Position numbers and translations under genes: made by a program
Shown: piece by piece, positions 34,916 to 44,364 of the stretch
Layout: each line of letters begins with the position of its first letter
Numbering within the stretch: position 1 is the first letter of the stretch
From: Glycocaulis albus
GTDB taxonomy: Bacteria; Pseudomonadota; Alphaproteobacteria; Caulobacterales; Maricaulaceae
Length of the DNA: 64,000 bases
Assembly (NCBI RefSeq): GCF_014639075.1
Contig: NZ_BMFS01000004.1
Location: 1-64,000 of the forward strand
Reading direction: 5' to 3'
Notes under the pieces: model-generated
Databases searched by the model: none
What the model was told of the DNA's origin: nothing
Seen by the model: the letters and a program-made list of their open reading frames with translations, nothing else

Positions 34916-35818
34916 CTAGTACGGCTCCGGATAGTCCCCGTCCGGGTCTTCGCCGCGCACCAGCCGCTCGAAGGATTCGATCAGCGAGGTGTAGGGCGGC
35001 ACCGGGGTCAGGCGTATCTGCTCGCCGATCAGTACGCTCTGGCGGATCTCGAAATGCAAATGGAAGGTCGTCGGCGTGGCGCCGTAATGGTTCCAGATCA
35101 CGCCGATCCGCTCCCCGCGCGCGACCGTGTCGCCGGTTTCCACATCCAGGCGCGCCGGGTCGAGATGCAGGTAGAGATAGCTCGTGCCATCCTCGGCCAA
35201 GAGGGTGGCGGTGTGGCTGGAAATACCGCTGATCACGCCATGATCAGCCGCCACCGCCCAGAAACGGTCCTCATCGCCGTAAGGGCTGCGCGGGCAACGC
35301 GGCGGGCGGATATCCTGTCCCTGATGGCCTGTGCCGCCGGGACACATCGGCGTCGACCAGCCGCGCGTCTCGCAGAAATTGTCAAACCACGGATAGTCGT
35401 AATTTTCCTCGGCGCATTGGTTCCAGGGCGGGCTGGCATGGATGCCGCCCGGCCGCCAGAGCTGTGTGTTGGCAAAGGCGCGGGGCACCTCGACCGGAAA
35501 ACGCATATTGGTGGCGTAGACAGTGGCCGTCTCCACGCCGCTGCCCGAGCCCTCGGGTAGTTCACCTGCCGGCGTATAGAAGGGCTCATCACCCAGCCAG
35601 TCTTCCAGCACCACAGGCTCAGGGTCCGGCTCGGGCTCTGGTTCAGGGTCGGGCTCCGGTTCCGGGATTTCAGCTTCGTCCGGCTCCAGCGTTCCGGTCT
35701 CTTCGGGCGGATCGGCCGGTTCCGGCGCATCCTCCGGCGCGGATGGCCAGAAAATGGCGGCAATCAACGCGCCTCCGCCGATAATCGCGGCCAGCGTGTA
35801 GTCCCGGGTGACACTCAT
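34916..35818 (-). CDS. M23-family metallopeptidase (LytM domain), membrane-anchored
   Basis: Predicted peptidoglycan endopeptidase or regulator. A membrane segment (residues about 8-25) is followed by a long Pro/Glu/Asp repeat linker (about 28-68, many PEPEPDPEP units), then the LytM region: GTGHQGQDI holds HxxxD, and TFHLHFEI holds the HxH zinc ligands. Inserted Cys-containing stretches (NQCAEENYDYPWFDNFCETRG, MCPGG, PRCPRS) are unusual for simple LytM enzymes and may form disulfides. The start overlaps the stop of the unknown secreted protein gene upstream by 4 bp. Confidence 0.87.
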   Translation of the reverse strand: MSVTRDYTLAAIIGGGALIAAIFWPSAPEDAPEPADPPEETGTLEPDEAEIPEPEPDPEPEPEPDPEPVVLEDWLGDEPFYTPAGELPEGSGSGVETATVYATNMRFPVEVPRAFANTQLWRPGGIHASPPWNQCAEENYDYPWFDNFCETRGWSTPMCPGGTGHQGQDIRPPRCPRSPYGDEDRFWAVAADHGVISGISSHTATLLAEDGTSYLYLHLDPARLDVETGDTVARGERIGVIWNHYGATPTTFHLHFEIRQSVLIGEQIRLTPVPPYTSLIESFERLVRGEDPDGDYPEPY

Positions 35819-36729
35819 CTTGGCCTCCGCGGATTGTTGCGCGGCGGCAGGCCTTCAGGCGATCCTCCCGCGACCACCAGCCGGCCGGCAAAGGCGCGGA
35901 TCGTGTTCTCGTCCCGGCACTCGGCGTTTTCATCCGGGTTCGAGCAGGCGATCAGCAGGGTATAGGCCGCGCCATAGCGGTTGAAGCTCAGCTCCTGGCC
36001 ATATTCGGTGCGCGTGACGAGCTGGCCCTGTGCATCGGTCATGGCCATGTACTGGCCCGCGATGGCGGCGCTGTTTTCCACCGCATGGATCACCCGGCTG
36101 CCGGTGATCTGGTACATGATCCCGCGCCGGTGAAAGCTGGCGCTGTAAAAATAGTCCGAGGCGAAGAACATCATGCCGTCCACGCCGCCGCCTTCTTCCT
36201 CGCCGCGCGTCGCTGTGGGCTCGGTCTCCAGCGGTAACAGGACCGGCAGGCGCGGCCGGGCGAGTTCCGATGGCGGCGCATTGCGGAACGGCGGCACACG
36301 CGGCGGCGGCTGGGTGGGAACGAAGGTGGCGGGTGTGTCCTGGTTCATTTGCGCCATGTCCCGGCGCATATCCACCGCGGCTGTATTCCAGTCTATGGGA
36401 GCAACCGGGCGCCCCTGCGCATCATATTCGGGCTCTTGGGCCTGGACACTATTGTCCTGCGGCTGCTGCCCGCCTTGCGCACGCTGGGCAAGAGCCTCGC
36501 GCAGGGCGCCGGGGTCTATCCGCCGGACGGAACTGCTCTGCGGCTGGGCTTCCATGGCCTGAAGGACACGCTCGCGTGTCAGGGCCTGCTCACGCAGTGC
36601 TGTCTGGGAGGCGGTGTCTTGCGGCTGCGGGGCCTGTTGTTGCCCTGTGAGGGCGGTTGCGGGCATGGCCAGCAGTATGCTGACGCTCAACGACGTCGCG
36701 ACAAGCAAGGTCGGTCTTTGTCCCGGCAT
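35815..36729 (-). CDS. Secreted protein of unknown function, coupled to the M23 peptidase
   Basis: A 304-residue protein I do not recognise. It has a signal peptide ([19 protein letters not shown]), then a glutamine-rich low-complexity region (about residues 28-110), a proline-rich segment ([11 protein letters not shown] near 138), and a C-terminal part with aromatic and small residues ([24 protein letters not shown]) and two cysteines near [11 protein letters not shown] ribosome site GGGAGGG precedes the ATG. The 4 bp overlap with the downstream M23 gene implies a joint role at the cell wall, which is inference from context only. Confidence 0.72.
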   Translation of the reverse strand: MPGQRPTLLVATSLSVSILLAMPATALTGQQQAPQPQDTASQTALREQALTRERVLQAMEAQPQSSSVRRIDPGALREALAQRAQGGQQPQDNSVQAQEPEYDAQGRPVAPIDWNTAAVDMRRDMAQMNQDTPATFVPTQPPPRVPPFRNAPPSELARPRLPVLLPLETEPTATRGEEEGGGVDGMMFFASDYFYSASFHRRGIMYQITGSRVIHAVENSAAIAGQYMAMTDAQGQLVTRTEYGQELSFNRYGAAYTLLIACSNPDENAECRDENTIRAFAGRLVVAGGSPEGLPPRNNPRRPR

Positions 36730-36879
36730 CTCGCCCTCCCGCTGCAGGGATCAGGTCTTCAGAATACCACATGCGGCCGCTTGACGGCAGGAAAAACGAA
36801 ACTCCGGTGCGGGCAGGTCTGTTCCTGCGCCTGCCGATGCATTATATGCAGCGCAACATCAGCCAGCAGGGAACACCCC

Positions 36880-37245
36880 ATGCAGCTCACCATGATGAAG
36901 GCAAAGCTTCACCGCGCCAGCGTGACGCGCGCCGATCTTCACTATGAAGGTTCGATCTCGATCGATTCCGATCTGCTGGACGCATCCGGCATCCTGCCCA
37001 ACGAGCAGGTGGATGTGCTCAACATCAATACGGGTGCCCGTTTCACCACGTACGCCATCCCCGCGCCGCGCGGCTCGAAGACATTCGGGATCAATGGCGC
37101 AGCGGCCCGCCTCGCGCAGGTGGGTGATCGCATCATAGTCGTGGCCTATGCCCAGATGGACGCGGAAACTGCGCGCCAGTTCGTGCCGAACGTGGTGCTG
37201 CTGGACGAGGATAACCAGGTGGTGAACGCGCCGAAGGCGGCGTGA
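36880..37245 (+). CDS. panD: Aspartate 1-decarboxylase (pyruvoyl enzyme)
   Basis: Makes beta-alanine for pantothenate. The 121-residue proenzyme has the self-cleavage site HYEGSISID (Gly-Ser, residues 24-25 region), the start [20 protein letters not shown], and the C-terminal [16 protein letters not shown] segment. CAGGGA lies upstream of the ATG at 36880. It is monocistronic and is followed by a strong terminator. Confidence 0.95.
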   Translation: MQLTMMKAKLHRASVTRADLHYEGSISIDSDLLDASGILPNEQVDVLNINTGARFTTYAIPAPRGSKTFGINGAAARLAQVGDRIIVVAYAQMDAETARQFVPNVVLLDEDNQVVNAPKAA

Positions 37246-37267
37246 CCTCGAAAACGCCGGTGAAAGA

Positions 37268-37301
37268 AAAAAACCCGCCAGATCGCTCTGGCGGGTTTTT
37301 T
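37268..37301. terminator. Bidirectional terminator between panD and cheZ
   Basis: A 15 bp perfect stem, AAAAAACCCGCCAGA (37268-37282) with TCTGGCGGGTTTTTT (37287-37301), loop TCGC. T-runs exist on both strands, so it can end panD and the leftward cheZ transcript. Confidence 0.9.
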
Positions 37302-37321
37302 GTTGCGGCCGGTCTGTGAGC

Positions 37322-37996
37322 CTAGTCGAACAGCGAGTCGATAGCGTCCTGATCGAGATCGGAGGCAATCATCTCGTCGATGGCCTCCTGTTTCACCTCG
37401 GGCCCGCCAAGGGCCGGACCGTTCAGGTGCAGCTTTTTCTTGCGCTCGGCCTCGGCGATTTCATCCTCGTCAGCCTCGGCATCGTGGACGCCCATGGTGG
37501 CGGCGAAGCGGCTGACGCGCTTTTCCACATGGCGCAGCGATTCAACCACTTTGGAGACGCGCTGACCGGAGAGATCCTGGAAAGAGCAAGCCTCGATAAT
37601 GCGCATCATGGCGTCATCCACCTGCGCCTTGTAGGCGGCCAGGTCATCCGGCTTGGTGTCCAGCAGCCCCTCGGCCTCGGCCATGATGGTCTCGGTCGCC
37701 CGCTCGGTATCAGTGACAACCGCTTCCAGTTCCGCGCCTGCGGTGGGAATGCGCTGTTCCTTGATATCATTGGGGCGCAGCTTGGAAATCTCGGTGCGCG
37801 TCCGGGCGATATAGTCGGCGATATAGACAAACTCGCTATGGATCGACTTGTCGAGCGATCCGAAGAAGAGCTGCATGGTGTCGGTGAGCTGCTGCGCGAG
37901 CGACAACACCTCCATCACCTGACCGTCTTTCAGGTCCTTGGTCTTCAGATTGGCGAGTGACTCGCGCACACGCGCGGCAACTTCAGCGGCGGGCAT
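37322..37996 (-). CDS. cheZ: Chemotaxis protein phosphatase CheZ
   Basis: Dephosphorylates CheY-P in chemotaxis. The 224-residue protein is mostly helical and contains ACSFQDLSGQRVSKVVESLRHVE, matching the CheZ catalytic helix with the conserved Asp and Gln. The acidic C-terminal tail ending DQDAIDSLFD fits the CheY-binding peptide position. AAGGAGGG precedes the ATG. It lies just downstream of cheY on the same strand, 49 bp away. Confidence 0.88.
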   Translation of the reverse strand: MPAAEVAARVRESLANLKTKDLKDGQVMEVLSLAQQLTDTMQLFFGSLDKSIHSEFVYIADYIARTRTEISKLRPNDIKEQRIPTAGAELEAVVTDTERATETIMAEAEGLLDTKPDDLAAYKAQVDDAMMRIIEACSFQDLSGQRVSKVVESLRHVEKRVSRFAATMGVHDAEADEDEIAEAERKKKLHLNGPALGGPEVKQEAIDEMIASDLDQDAIDSLFD

Positions 37997-38045
37997 CTGA
38001 TCCCTCCTTCATCAAAAGCAAAAATTCAGGTGCGGCTGGCGCGGA

Positions 38046-38432
38046 TCAGAAATCGCCCAGCACGGCAGCCATCTTCGCTTTCAGCGTGCCGGCATTGAAC
38101 GGTTTCACGATGTAGTTGTTCACGCCGGCCTTCTTCGCCGCGATTACGTTTTCGGTCTTGGATTCCGCCGTAACCATGATGAACGGGACCGTCTTGGTCG
38201 TGTCATCGGCGCGCACGCGCTGCAACAGCTCGTATCCGGTCATGGGCTCCATGTTCCAGTCGGAGATCACCAGCCCGTATTTCTGCTTTTTCATTTTTTC
38301 GAAGGCTTCTGTGCCGTCCGAGGCTTCATCGACATTTTCAAAGCCGATTTGCGTCAGAAGATTCCGGATAATCCGGATCATCGTCTTGTAGTCATCTACC
38401 ACCAGAATCGGCATCGACATTTCGACCGCCAT
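38046..38432 (-). CDS. cheY: Chemotaxis response regulator CheY
   Basis: Single receiver domain protein. From the ATG at 38432 (GGAGGTG ribosome site upstream) it is 128 residues: ILVVDDYKTMIRIIRNLL (acidic pair DD), LVISDWNMEPMTGYELLQ (phosphoacceptor Asp), MVTAES (Thr), and YIVKPFN (Lys). All key residues are intact. Pairing with cheZ supports a flagellar-motor signalling role. Confidence 0.93.
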   Translation of the reverse strand: MAVEMSMPILVVDDYKTMIRIIRNLLTQIGFENVDEASDGTEAFEKMKKQKYGLVISDWNMEPMTGYELLQRVRADDTTKTVPFIMVTAESKTENVIAAKKAGVNNYIVKPFNAGTLKAKMAAVLGDF

Positions 38433-38578
38433 ACCCACACCTCCATCCAGACCTTGTTTGTCATCCCGGTTTCCGGCAGGAGAGGGCGGCTTTTCCCCGC
38501 TCTTTTCTCCTCCCGCTGCGGCAAAGCTAGACAAGTGCAGTCAAAATTCGGTTAAACACCCGGCAGAAACGCGCACCA

Positions 38579-39025
38579 ATGCGGATGAAAGAGATGCAAG
38601 GCTTTGGAATCAATGAGTTGGAAGTCGGCCAGACCGCCGCAATAACGCGGCTGGTGGACGACGAGGCTGTGCGCCGTTTCGCCGAGGTATCCGGCGATTT
38701 CAACCCGCTTCACCTCGATGAGGAATATGCGGCGCGTACGCCATTTCGTGGCCGCATTGCCCATGGCGCGCTGATCGCGTCCTATATTTCGTGTGTGCTG
38801 GGCAATCATCTGCCGGGCCCAGGCGCGGTGTTTGCCGGCATGACGATGCGTTTTGAGCGCCCGGTGCGCATCGGCGACACGGTGATTGCCCGCGCCACGG
38901 TCACCGCCATCGATATCAAGCAGCGCCGGGTCATGCTCGACTGCACCTGCGAGGTGGATGGCGAGCTGTGCATGAAGGCTGAGGCCGAAGTGATGGTCCG
39001 CAAGCGCCGGGCGTCATCCGAATGA
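38579..39025 (+). CDS. MaoC-like (R)-specific enoyl-CoA hydratase
   Basis: Hot-dog-fold dehydratase, similar to PhaJ. The hydratase motif with the catalytic Asp and His is seen in FAEVSGDFNPLHLDEEYAARTPF, then GRIAHGALIASYISCVLG. Length is 148; alternative methionines at codons 3 and 6 are possible starts. The stop overlaps ribF by 4 bp. A role in polyhydroxyalkanoate supply or fatty acid metabolism is possible, but no pha gene is nearby. Confidence 0.87.
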   Translation: MRMKEMQGFGINELEVGQTAAITRLVDDEAVRRFAEVSGDFNPLHLDEEYAARTPFRGRIAHGALIASYISCVLGNHLPGPGAVFAGMTMRFERPVRIGDTVIARATVTAIDIKQRRVMLDCTCEVDGELCMKAEAEVMVRKRRASSE

Positions 39026-39933
39026 GCGGCGTTGCCGCACTGGGGAATTTTGATGGTGTGCACGCCGGTCACCGTGTGGTGCTGGGCCATGCGCGTGATC
39101 TCGCCGCCAGCATCGGATCGGTGCCTGTGGCGGCGGTTTTCAGCCCGCATCCGCGCCGCCTGTTCCGGCCCGATGAACCGCCCTTCCGCCTGATGAACGA
39201 CGCCCAGCGCGAGCGCGCGCTGTTGGCCGCCGGTGCGCAGCGCGTGGACACGATCCGCTTCGACGCCGCGCTGGCGGCGATGACGCCTGAAGAGTTCGTG
39301 CGGGAGGTGCTGGTCGGTCAGCTGGCGCTGGACGGAGTGGTAACGGGCGCCGATTTCTGCTTTGGCAAGGGCAGGGCGGGCAATGCCGAAACCCTCAAGG
39401 CCCTCGGCGCGCAGTACCGGCTTGCCGTCACTATCGCACCGACCCTTGTGGCAGAGCGCCTGAGTGACCGGGCGAAATTTTCCTCCAGCGCTGTACGTCA
39501 TGCCTTGCGTGAAGGCGATGTGAAGACAGCGGCAGAGCTCTTGGGCCGCCCTTGGGCGATTGAAGGCGAGGTGGCCCATGGCGACAAGCGCGGGCGCACG
39601 CTCGGTTTTCCGACCGCCAACATATCGCTTGGAGAATATCTGCGCCCGAAGGCGGGCGTATACGCGGTGAAGGCTGTGCTGCCGGGCCGTGCAGAGCCGG
39701 TGGGCGGCGTCGCCAATATCGGCAAGCGCCCTACCGTGGACGGGACGGAAGAGCGTCTCGAGGTCTTCTTCTTCGACTATTCCGGTGATCTCTACAGCCA
39801 GACGCTGGAGGTAGAGCTGATCGGCTTTATCCGCGAGGAGCGCCGGTTTGACGGGCTAGATGCGCTAAAACGCCAGATCGCCGCCGACAGCGCCGAGGCG
39901 CGTGCGCTTCTGGACCAGAATGGCGCGTCCTGA
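39022..39933 (+). CDS. ribF: Bifunctional riboflavin kinase/FAD synthetase
   Basis: Converts riboflavin to FMN and FAD. The adenylyltransferase half has ALGNFDGVHAGHRVVLGHA, placed very close to the N-terminus (residue 6), so the usual 10-15 residue lead is short. SSSAVRHALREGDVKTAAELLGRPW ends this half. The kinase half shows GDKRGRTLGFPTANISL and GVANIGKRPTV. Length is 303. It is coupled to the maoC gene by an ATGA overlap. ileS follows 168 bp later. Confidence 0.93.
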   Translation: MSGVAALGNFDGVHAGHRVVLGHARDLAASIGSVPVAAVFSPHPRRLFRPDEPPFRLMNDAQRERALLAAGAQRVDTIRFDAALAAMTPEEFVREVLVGQLALDGVVTGADFCFGKGRAGNAETLKALGAQYRLAVTIAPTLVAERLSDRAKFSSSAVRHALREGDVKTAAELLGRPWAIEGEVAHGDKRGRTLGFPTANISLGEYLRPKAGVYAVKAVLPGRAEPVGGVANIGKRPTVDGTEERLEVFFFDYSGDLYSQTLEVELIGFIREERRFDGLDALKRQIAADSAEARALLDQNGAS

Positions 39934-40013
39934 TAGACCGGCTCTCATGACCATCTGTGTTCACCAGATCAGTGCGCCAGCGGCGCGAATTACCGGCCCG
40001 GCCCGCACGGTAC

Positions 40014-40028
40014 GCTCCTGACAGGAGC
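40014..40028. promoter_or_regulatory. Short palindrome upstream of ileS
   Basis: GCTCCTG-A-CAGGAGC, 7 bp arms around one base, 74 bp before the ileS ATG, in a 168 bp gap that has no gene. It could be an operator or a leader hairpin; nothing identifies a regulator. Confidence 0.3.
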
Positions 40029-40101
40029 CGCGCGGCAGCCGGGACAGTGTTTCGCCCCTTGTTGATCTGAACTACCCAGCCAGAGAACCGGATACGCCGC
40101 C

Positions 40102-43071
40102 ATGAACGATGCGAGCGATGCGCCTGAAGCCCAGACGGCGCGCGATTACAAAGACACGCTTTTCCTGCCCTCCACCGATTTCCCGATGCGCGCAGGCTTG
40201 CCGCAAAGCGAGCCGAAATGGCTGGAGCGCTGGGAGGGATCAAACCTCTATCAGGACATGCGCGAGACCGCCAAAGGCCGCGAACGCTTCGTGCTGCATG
40301 ACGGGCCGCCCTATGCCAACGGGCATATCCATCTGGGCACAGGCATGAACAAGATCCTGAAGGATTTTGTCGTGCGCACCCGGCGCATGGCCGGTTTTGA
40401 TGCGCCCTACCGTCCGGGCTGGGACTGCCATGGCCTGCCCATCGAGTGGAAGGTGGAGCAGAATTACCGCGCCAAGGGCAAGAAGAAGGACGATGTGCCG
40501 GTTGCCGAATTCCGCAAGGCCTGCCGCGACTATGCGGCCGAGTGGATTGACGTGCAGCGCGCCGAGTTCAAGCGGCTGGGCGTGGCCGGTGAGTGGGACG
40601 ATCCCTACACGACCATGGCGTTTGACGCCGAAGCGGCGATCGTTTCGGAGTTCCTGAAATTCGTCGGCAAGGGCCTGGTCTATCGCGGCTCCTCGCCGGT
40701 GATGTGGTCGCCGGTGGAGAAGACGGCGCTGGCAGAGGCCGAAGTCGAATATCACGACAAGGTATCGACCACGATCTGGGTGAAATTCCCGGTGCGTGGC
40801 GTGAAGATGGACGGGTCGGGCATCTCGCCCGCCATGGCCGGCGCGAGCGTGGTCATCTGGACGACGACGCCGTGGACGATCCCGGCCAACCGGGCGATCT
40901 GCTACTCGAAGAAAATCTCTTACGGCCTTTATGAGGTCGAAGGCGCCGATACCGGGGCGGACTTCCTGCCCTGGGCGCGCCCGGGCGACAAGCTGATCGT
41001 GGCTGACGCGCTGTGGGAAGACGTGGCAAAAGCCGGCTTCATCGTGAAGGCCAAACGTCTGGGTGATGCCGATGTAGAAGGGCTGATCTGCTCCCACCCG
41101 TTTGCCAAGACCGACAAGTACTGGGATTACCGTGTCCCGCTGCTTGATGGCGACCATGTCACCGACGAGCAGGGTACCGGCTTTGTCCACACAGCGCCCG
41201 GTCACGGCGCGGAGGACTATGTGGCCTGGATGGCCAACAAGGCCTGGCACGATCCCAAGGAGCCAATCCCGCACACGGTGGGGCCGGACGGGGCGTACCT
41301 GCCCCACATCCCGCTCTTTGCCGGGCTCGAGATCGTGCGCACGGACGGCAAGAAGGCAGGCCAGGACGGGCCGGCCAACAAAGCGGTCGTGGACGCGCTA
41401 ATCGAGGCAGGCAATCTTCTGGCCCGCGGGCGGCTGGAGCACTCCTACCCGCACTCTTGGCGGTCCAAGGCTCCGGTCATCTTCCGCAATACCAATCAGT
41501 GGTTTATCGCCATCGACAAGGATATGGGCGATGGCGCCACGCTGCGCCAGCGTGCGCTGGAGGCCATCGATGCCACCGAATGGACGCCGAAAACCGCGCG
41601 CAACCGCATCCACGCCATGGTCTCGGACCGGCCGGACTGGCTGATCTCGCGCCAGCGTGCCTGGGGTGTCCCGCTGACCATCTTCGTCAACAAGGCGACA
41701 GGCGAGATTCTCAACGACGCGGACGTCAATGCGCGCATCGTGAAGGCGGTTGAGGCCGCTGGCGCGGATGCCTGGTTCGAGACCGACCCGCAGGACTTCC
41801 TCGGCGACAAGTACGTGGCGGCCGAGTACGAACAGGTCACCGACATTCTCGATGTGTGGTTTGATTCCGGCTCCACCCATGCTTTTGCCCTGCGCGAAGG
41901 CGAGTGGCCGGCCGACGTTTATCTGGAAGGTTCCGACCAGCATCGCGGCTGGTTCCAGTCCAGCCTGCTTGAAAGCTGCGGCACGCGCGGCCGCGCGCCC
42001 TACAAGGCGGTCGTAACCCACGGCTTCATCGTCGACGAGAAGGGCATGAAGATGTCCAAGTCGCTCGGCAATGTGCTCGCGCCCAACGCCGTCGCCGAAA
42101 AGTACGGCGCAGACATTCTGCGCCTGTGGGCGGCCAGCGCCGACTATTCAGGCGATTTGCGCATCGGCGAGGCTATCCTGCAATCGGCGGTGGATTCCTA
42201 CCGCAAGCTGCGCAACACGCTGAAATACCTGCTGGGCGCGCTGGACGGCTTCTCGGAGGCCGAGCGCGTCGAGCCGGCTGACATGCCCGCGCTGGAACGC
42301 TTCATGCTCCACCGCATGGCAGAGCTCGATGAGACCGTGAAAGCGGCGTATGCGGCCTATGACTTCAAGCGGGCATGGTCGGCGCTGTTCAATTTCTGCG
42401 TCAATGATCTTTCCGCCTTCTATCTCGATATCCGCAAGGACAGTCTCTATTGCGACCGGCCGGACGCGGTCCGCCGTCGGGCTGCGCGCACGGTGATGGC
42501 TGAACTTCTGGATCGGATCGCATTGTGGATGGCGCCGCTCCTGCCCTTCACGATGGAGGAGGTGTGGGCCTCGCGCTATGGCGCGGATGCGGCCTCCGTT
42601 CACCTGCACACGTTCAAGGACACGCCGGAAAGCTGGCATGACGAGACCCGCGCGGAGCGCTGGCGGACGATCCGCCGCCTGCGCCGGGGCGTGACGGCGG
42701 CGCTTGAGGTGATGCGGCGTGACAAGGTGATCGGCTCCAGCCTCGAGGCTGCGCCGGACGTGTTCGTGACCGACCCCGCCTACCGCGCGGCGCTGGAGAC
42801 CGAAGCGCCGGGCGCCGTGGACGATTTCCTCGCCGAGCTGTGCATTACCTCGCAGGCGCAACTGAAGGATGGTGAGGGGCCGGCAGATGCGTTCCGCACC
42901 GAGGATGCGCCCGGCGTCGCCGTGGTGTTCAAGCCAGCCGAGGGCCGCAAATGCGCCCGCTCCTGGCGGATCACGACCGATGTCGGGTCTGATAAGCGCT
43001 ACCCGGAGCTGTCGGCGCGCGATGCCGATGCGGTTGCCTGGTATGACGCGCGAAAGGGTAATGCCGCATGA
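40102..43071 (+). CDS. ileS: Isoleucyl-tRNA synthetase
   Basis: Class I aminoacyl-tRNA synthetase charging tRNA-Ile. The HIGH-type motif is GHIHLG (residues 74-79), WDCHGLPIEW follows, the CP1 editing domain covers about 220-430 with TTTPWTIPANRA, DVWFDSGSTHAF and EGSDQHRGWFQSSL lie in the core, and KMSKS is at 650-654. The anticodon-binding helical domain fills the C-terminal third. No obvious C-terminal zinc cluster is seen. Length is 989. It overlaps lspA by 4 bp. Confidence 0.97.
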   Translation: MNDASDAPEAQTARDYKDTLFLPSTDFPMRAGLPQSEPKWLERWEGSNLYQDMRETAKGRERFVLHDGPPYANGHIHLGTGMNKILKDFVVRTRRMAGFDAPYRPGWDCHGLPIEWKVEQNYRAKGKKKDDVPVAEFRKACRDYAAEWIDVQRAEFKRLGVAGEWDDPYTTMAFDAEAAIVSEFLKFVGKGLVYRGSSPVMWSPVEKTALAEAEVEYHDKVSTTIWVKFPVRGVKMDGSGISPAMAGASVVIWTTTPWTIPANRAICYSKKISYGLYEVEGADTGADFLPWARPGDKLIVADALWEDVAKAGFIVKAKRLGDADVEGLICSHPFAKTDKYWDYRVPLLDGDHVTDEQGTGFVHTAPGHGAEDYVAWMANKAWHDPKEPIPHTVGPDGAYLPHIPLFAGLEIVRTDGKKAGQDGPANKAVVDALIEAGNLLARGRLEHSYPHSWRSKAPVIFRNTNQWFIAIDKDMGDGATLRQRALEAIDATEWTPKTARNRIHAMVSDRPDWLISRQRAWGVPLTIFVNKATGEILNDADVNARIVKAVEAAGADAWFETDPQDFLGDKYVAAEYEQVTDILDVWFDSGSTHAFALREGEWPADVYLEGSDQHRGWFQSSLLESCGTRGRAPYKAVVTHGFIVDEKGMKMSKSLGNVLAPNAVAEKYGADILRLWAASADYSGDLRIGEAILQSAVDSYRKLRNTLKYLLGALDGFSEAERVEPADMPALERFMLHRMAELDETVKAAYAAYDFKRAWSALFNFCVNDLSAFYLDIRKDSLYCDRPDAVRRRAARTVMAELLDRIALWMAPLLPFTMEEVWASRYGADAASVHLHTFKDTPESWHDETRAERWRTIRRLRRGVTAALEVMRRDKVIGSSLEAAPDVFVTDPAYRAALETEAPGAVDDFLAELCITSQAQLKDGEGPADAFRTEDAPGVAVVFKPAEGRKCARSWRITTDVGSDKRYPELSARDADAVAWYDARKGNAA

Positions 43072-43613
43072 GCGTGCTGGCCCGCTATATCCCTTCTACC
43101 CGGCTTGCCGCGATCGGCGCAGGACTTGCCGCGCTGGTGATCGTGCTCGATCAGGCGTCAAAGCTGTGGGTGCTGCACGGGCTCGGCTTCATGGACGGCG
43201 GTCCGGGCACGCGCATCGAGGTGCTTGATCCCTGGTTCAACCTGACCATGGTCTGGAACCGGGGCGTCAGCTTCGGGCTTTTCGCCGCTGAAAGCCTGTG
43301 GACACGCCTTCTGCTCATCGGCTTCTCGCTCGTAATAGCCGGGGTCATCGCGGTCTGGCTGACCCGCGCCGAGCGCAAGCTGCAGGCGCTGGCCTTCGGC
43401 CTGATCATTGGCGGAGCCATCGGTAACGTCATCGACCGCGTGGCCTACGGCGCCGTGGCAGACTTTCTGGACTTTTCCGGCCTGTGGTTTCCGTACGTGT
43501 TCAATGTCGCAGACGCTGCTATTTCGGTAGGCGTTGCCGGGCTGGTGCTTGATGTCATCGTGAATGGCAGCGAACGCAAGCCTGCAGCGCCCGCAGACGG
43601 AACGTCAGATTAA
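43068..43613 (+). CDS. lspA: Lipoprotein signal peptidase
   Basis: Membrane aspartyl protease that cleaves lipoprotein signal peptides at the lipobox cysteine. Four membrane helices are visible; conserved blocks are VIVLDQASKLWV, FNLTMVWNRGVSFGL, LIIGGAIGNVIDRV and VADFLDFSGLWFPYVFNVADAAI with the catalytic Asp residues in the last two. Length is 181. The ileS-lspA order with 4 bp overlap is a classic arrangement. Several lipoproteins in this window would be its substrates. Confidence 0.95.
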   Translation: MSVLARYIPSTRLAAIGAGLAALVIVLDQASKLWVLHGLGFMDGGPGTRIEVLDPWFNLTMVWNRGVSFGLFAAESLWTRLLLIGFSLVIAGVIAVWLTRAERKLQALAFGLIIGGAIGNVIDRVAYGAVADFLDFSGLWFPYVFNVADAAISVGVAGLVLDVIVNGSERKPAAPADGTSD

Positions 43614-43706
43614 ACTATCCTCATCCCTGCCGCTAAGGGTGGCGTTCCCCGCCAAGCCTCTGTTAGAAGTAAACAAGTGTTATCAGTTTCAGGAGCGTCT
43701 TCACCC

Positions 43707-44246
43707 ATGCGCATCCAAAATATCCTCGCCGTGGCCGCGATGGCCCTTGTCGGCGCGAGCGCGTGCACGTCGGGCGTCCGCCAGGCACTGGGCACAGAGC
43801 GTACGGCGCCGGACGAGTTCCGCGTGGTGACCATCGCACCGCTGACGGTGCCGCCGGAATACTCGCTGCGTCCGCCTGCGCCTGGTCAGCTGCGCCCCGA
43901 AGACATCTTCCCGGATCAGCAGGCCCGCCGCGCCCTGTTTGGCGATTTCTCCTCGGAAAACGCCAGCCGCGGCGAGATACTGCTCGCCGCCCGCGCCGGT
44001 GGTGCAGATGCCAATCCCAACGTCCGTGCCCTCATCGATGGCGAGACGGCAGCGGTTGTACGCAAGAATGAAAGCTTCGCTGACCGCCTGATTTTCTGGC
44101 GTTCGCAAACGGTGACGCCCGCTGCCGACAGTGCAGCGCCGATTGATGTCGACGATGAACGCCGCCGGATTGAGGAGATCACGGGTGGCGGCGATGTGAC
44201 CATTGTCCGCCCGCGCCGGACTGGCCGGAAGCTGCCGGGGCTTTAG
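43707..44246 (+). CDS. DUF3035-like lipoprotein
   Basis: Predicted lipoprotein of 179 residues from the ATG at 43707 (AGGAG ribosome site). The signal ends at a GASAC lipobox (MRIQNILAVAAMALVGASAC). The mature part has APDEFRVVTIAPLTVPPEYSLRPP, the typical opening of the DUF3035 family often found after lspA in alphaproteobacteria, then a charged, largely hydrophilic C-terminus. The function is unknown; location downstream of lspA suggests an envelope role. Confidence 0.82.
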   Translation: MRIQNILAVAAMALVGASACTSGVRQALGTERTAPDEFRVVTIAPLTVPPEYSLRPPAPGQLRPEDIFPDQQARRALFGDFSSENASRGEILLAARAGGADANPNVRALIDGETAAVVRKNESFADRLIFWRSQTVTPAADSAAPIDVDDERRRIEEITGGGDVTIVRPRRTGRKLPGL

Positions 44247-44273
44247 GGCTCACCTCTACCAGCCAATGAATTG

Positions 44274-44305
44274 AAAACCCCGGATGGCAACATCCGGGGT
44301 TTTTG
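44274..44305 (+). terminator. Intrinsic terminator after the DUF3035 gene
   Basis: AAAACCCCGGATG (44274-44286) pairs with CATCCGGGGTTTT (44291-44303), loop GCAA, followed by TGTTTGT. A 13 bp perfect stem, 28 bp after the stop. Confidence 0.88.
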
Positions 44306-44364
44306 TTTGTCCTTCCGTTGCGCACCGGGAGATCGGCCTGAACAGATATCTGCTTCCGCCTCAA

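Noticed and set aside
38433-38578. CtrA-type sites (TTAA-N7-TTAA) upstream of cheY/maoC and in other gaps
   Set aside because: Single GTTAA half-sites occur (for example near 38550 and 54549), but none with correct spacing to a second half.
39934-40101. T-box or other amino-acid-responsive leader before ileS
   Set aside because: No T-box sequence or specifier-loop structure is visible, and T-boxes are not expected in this group.
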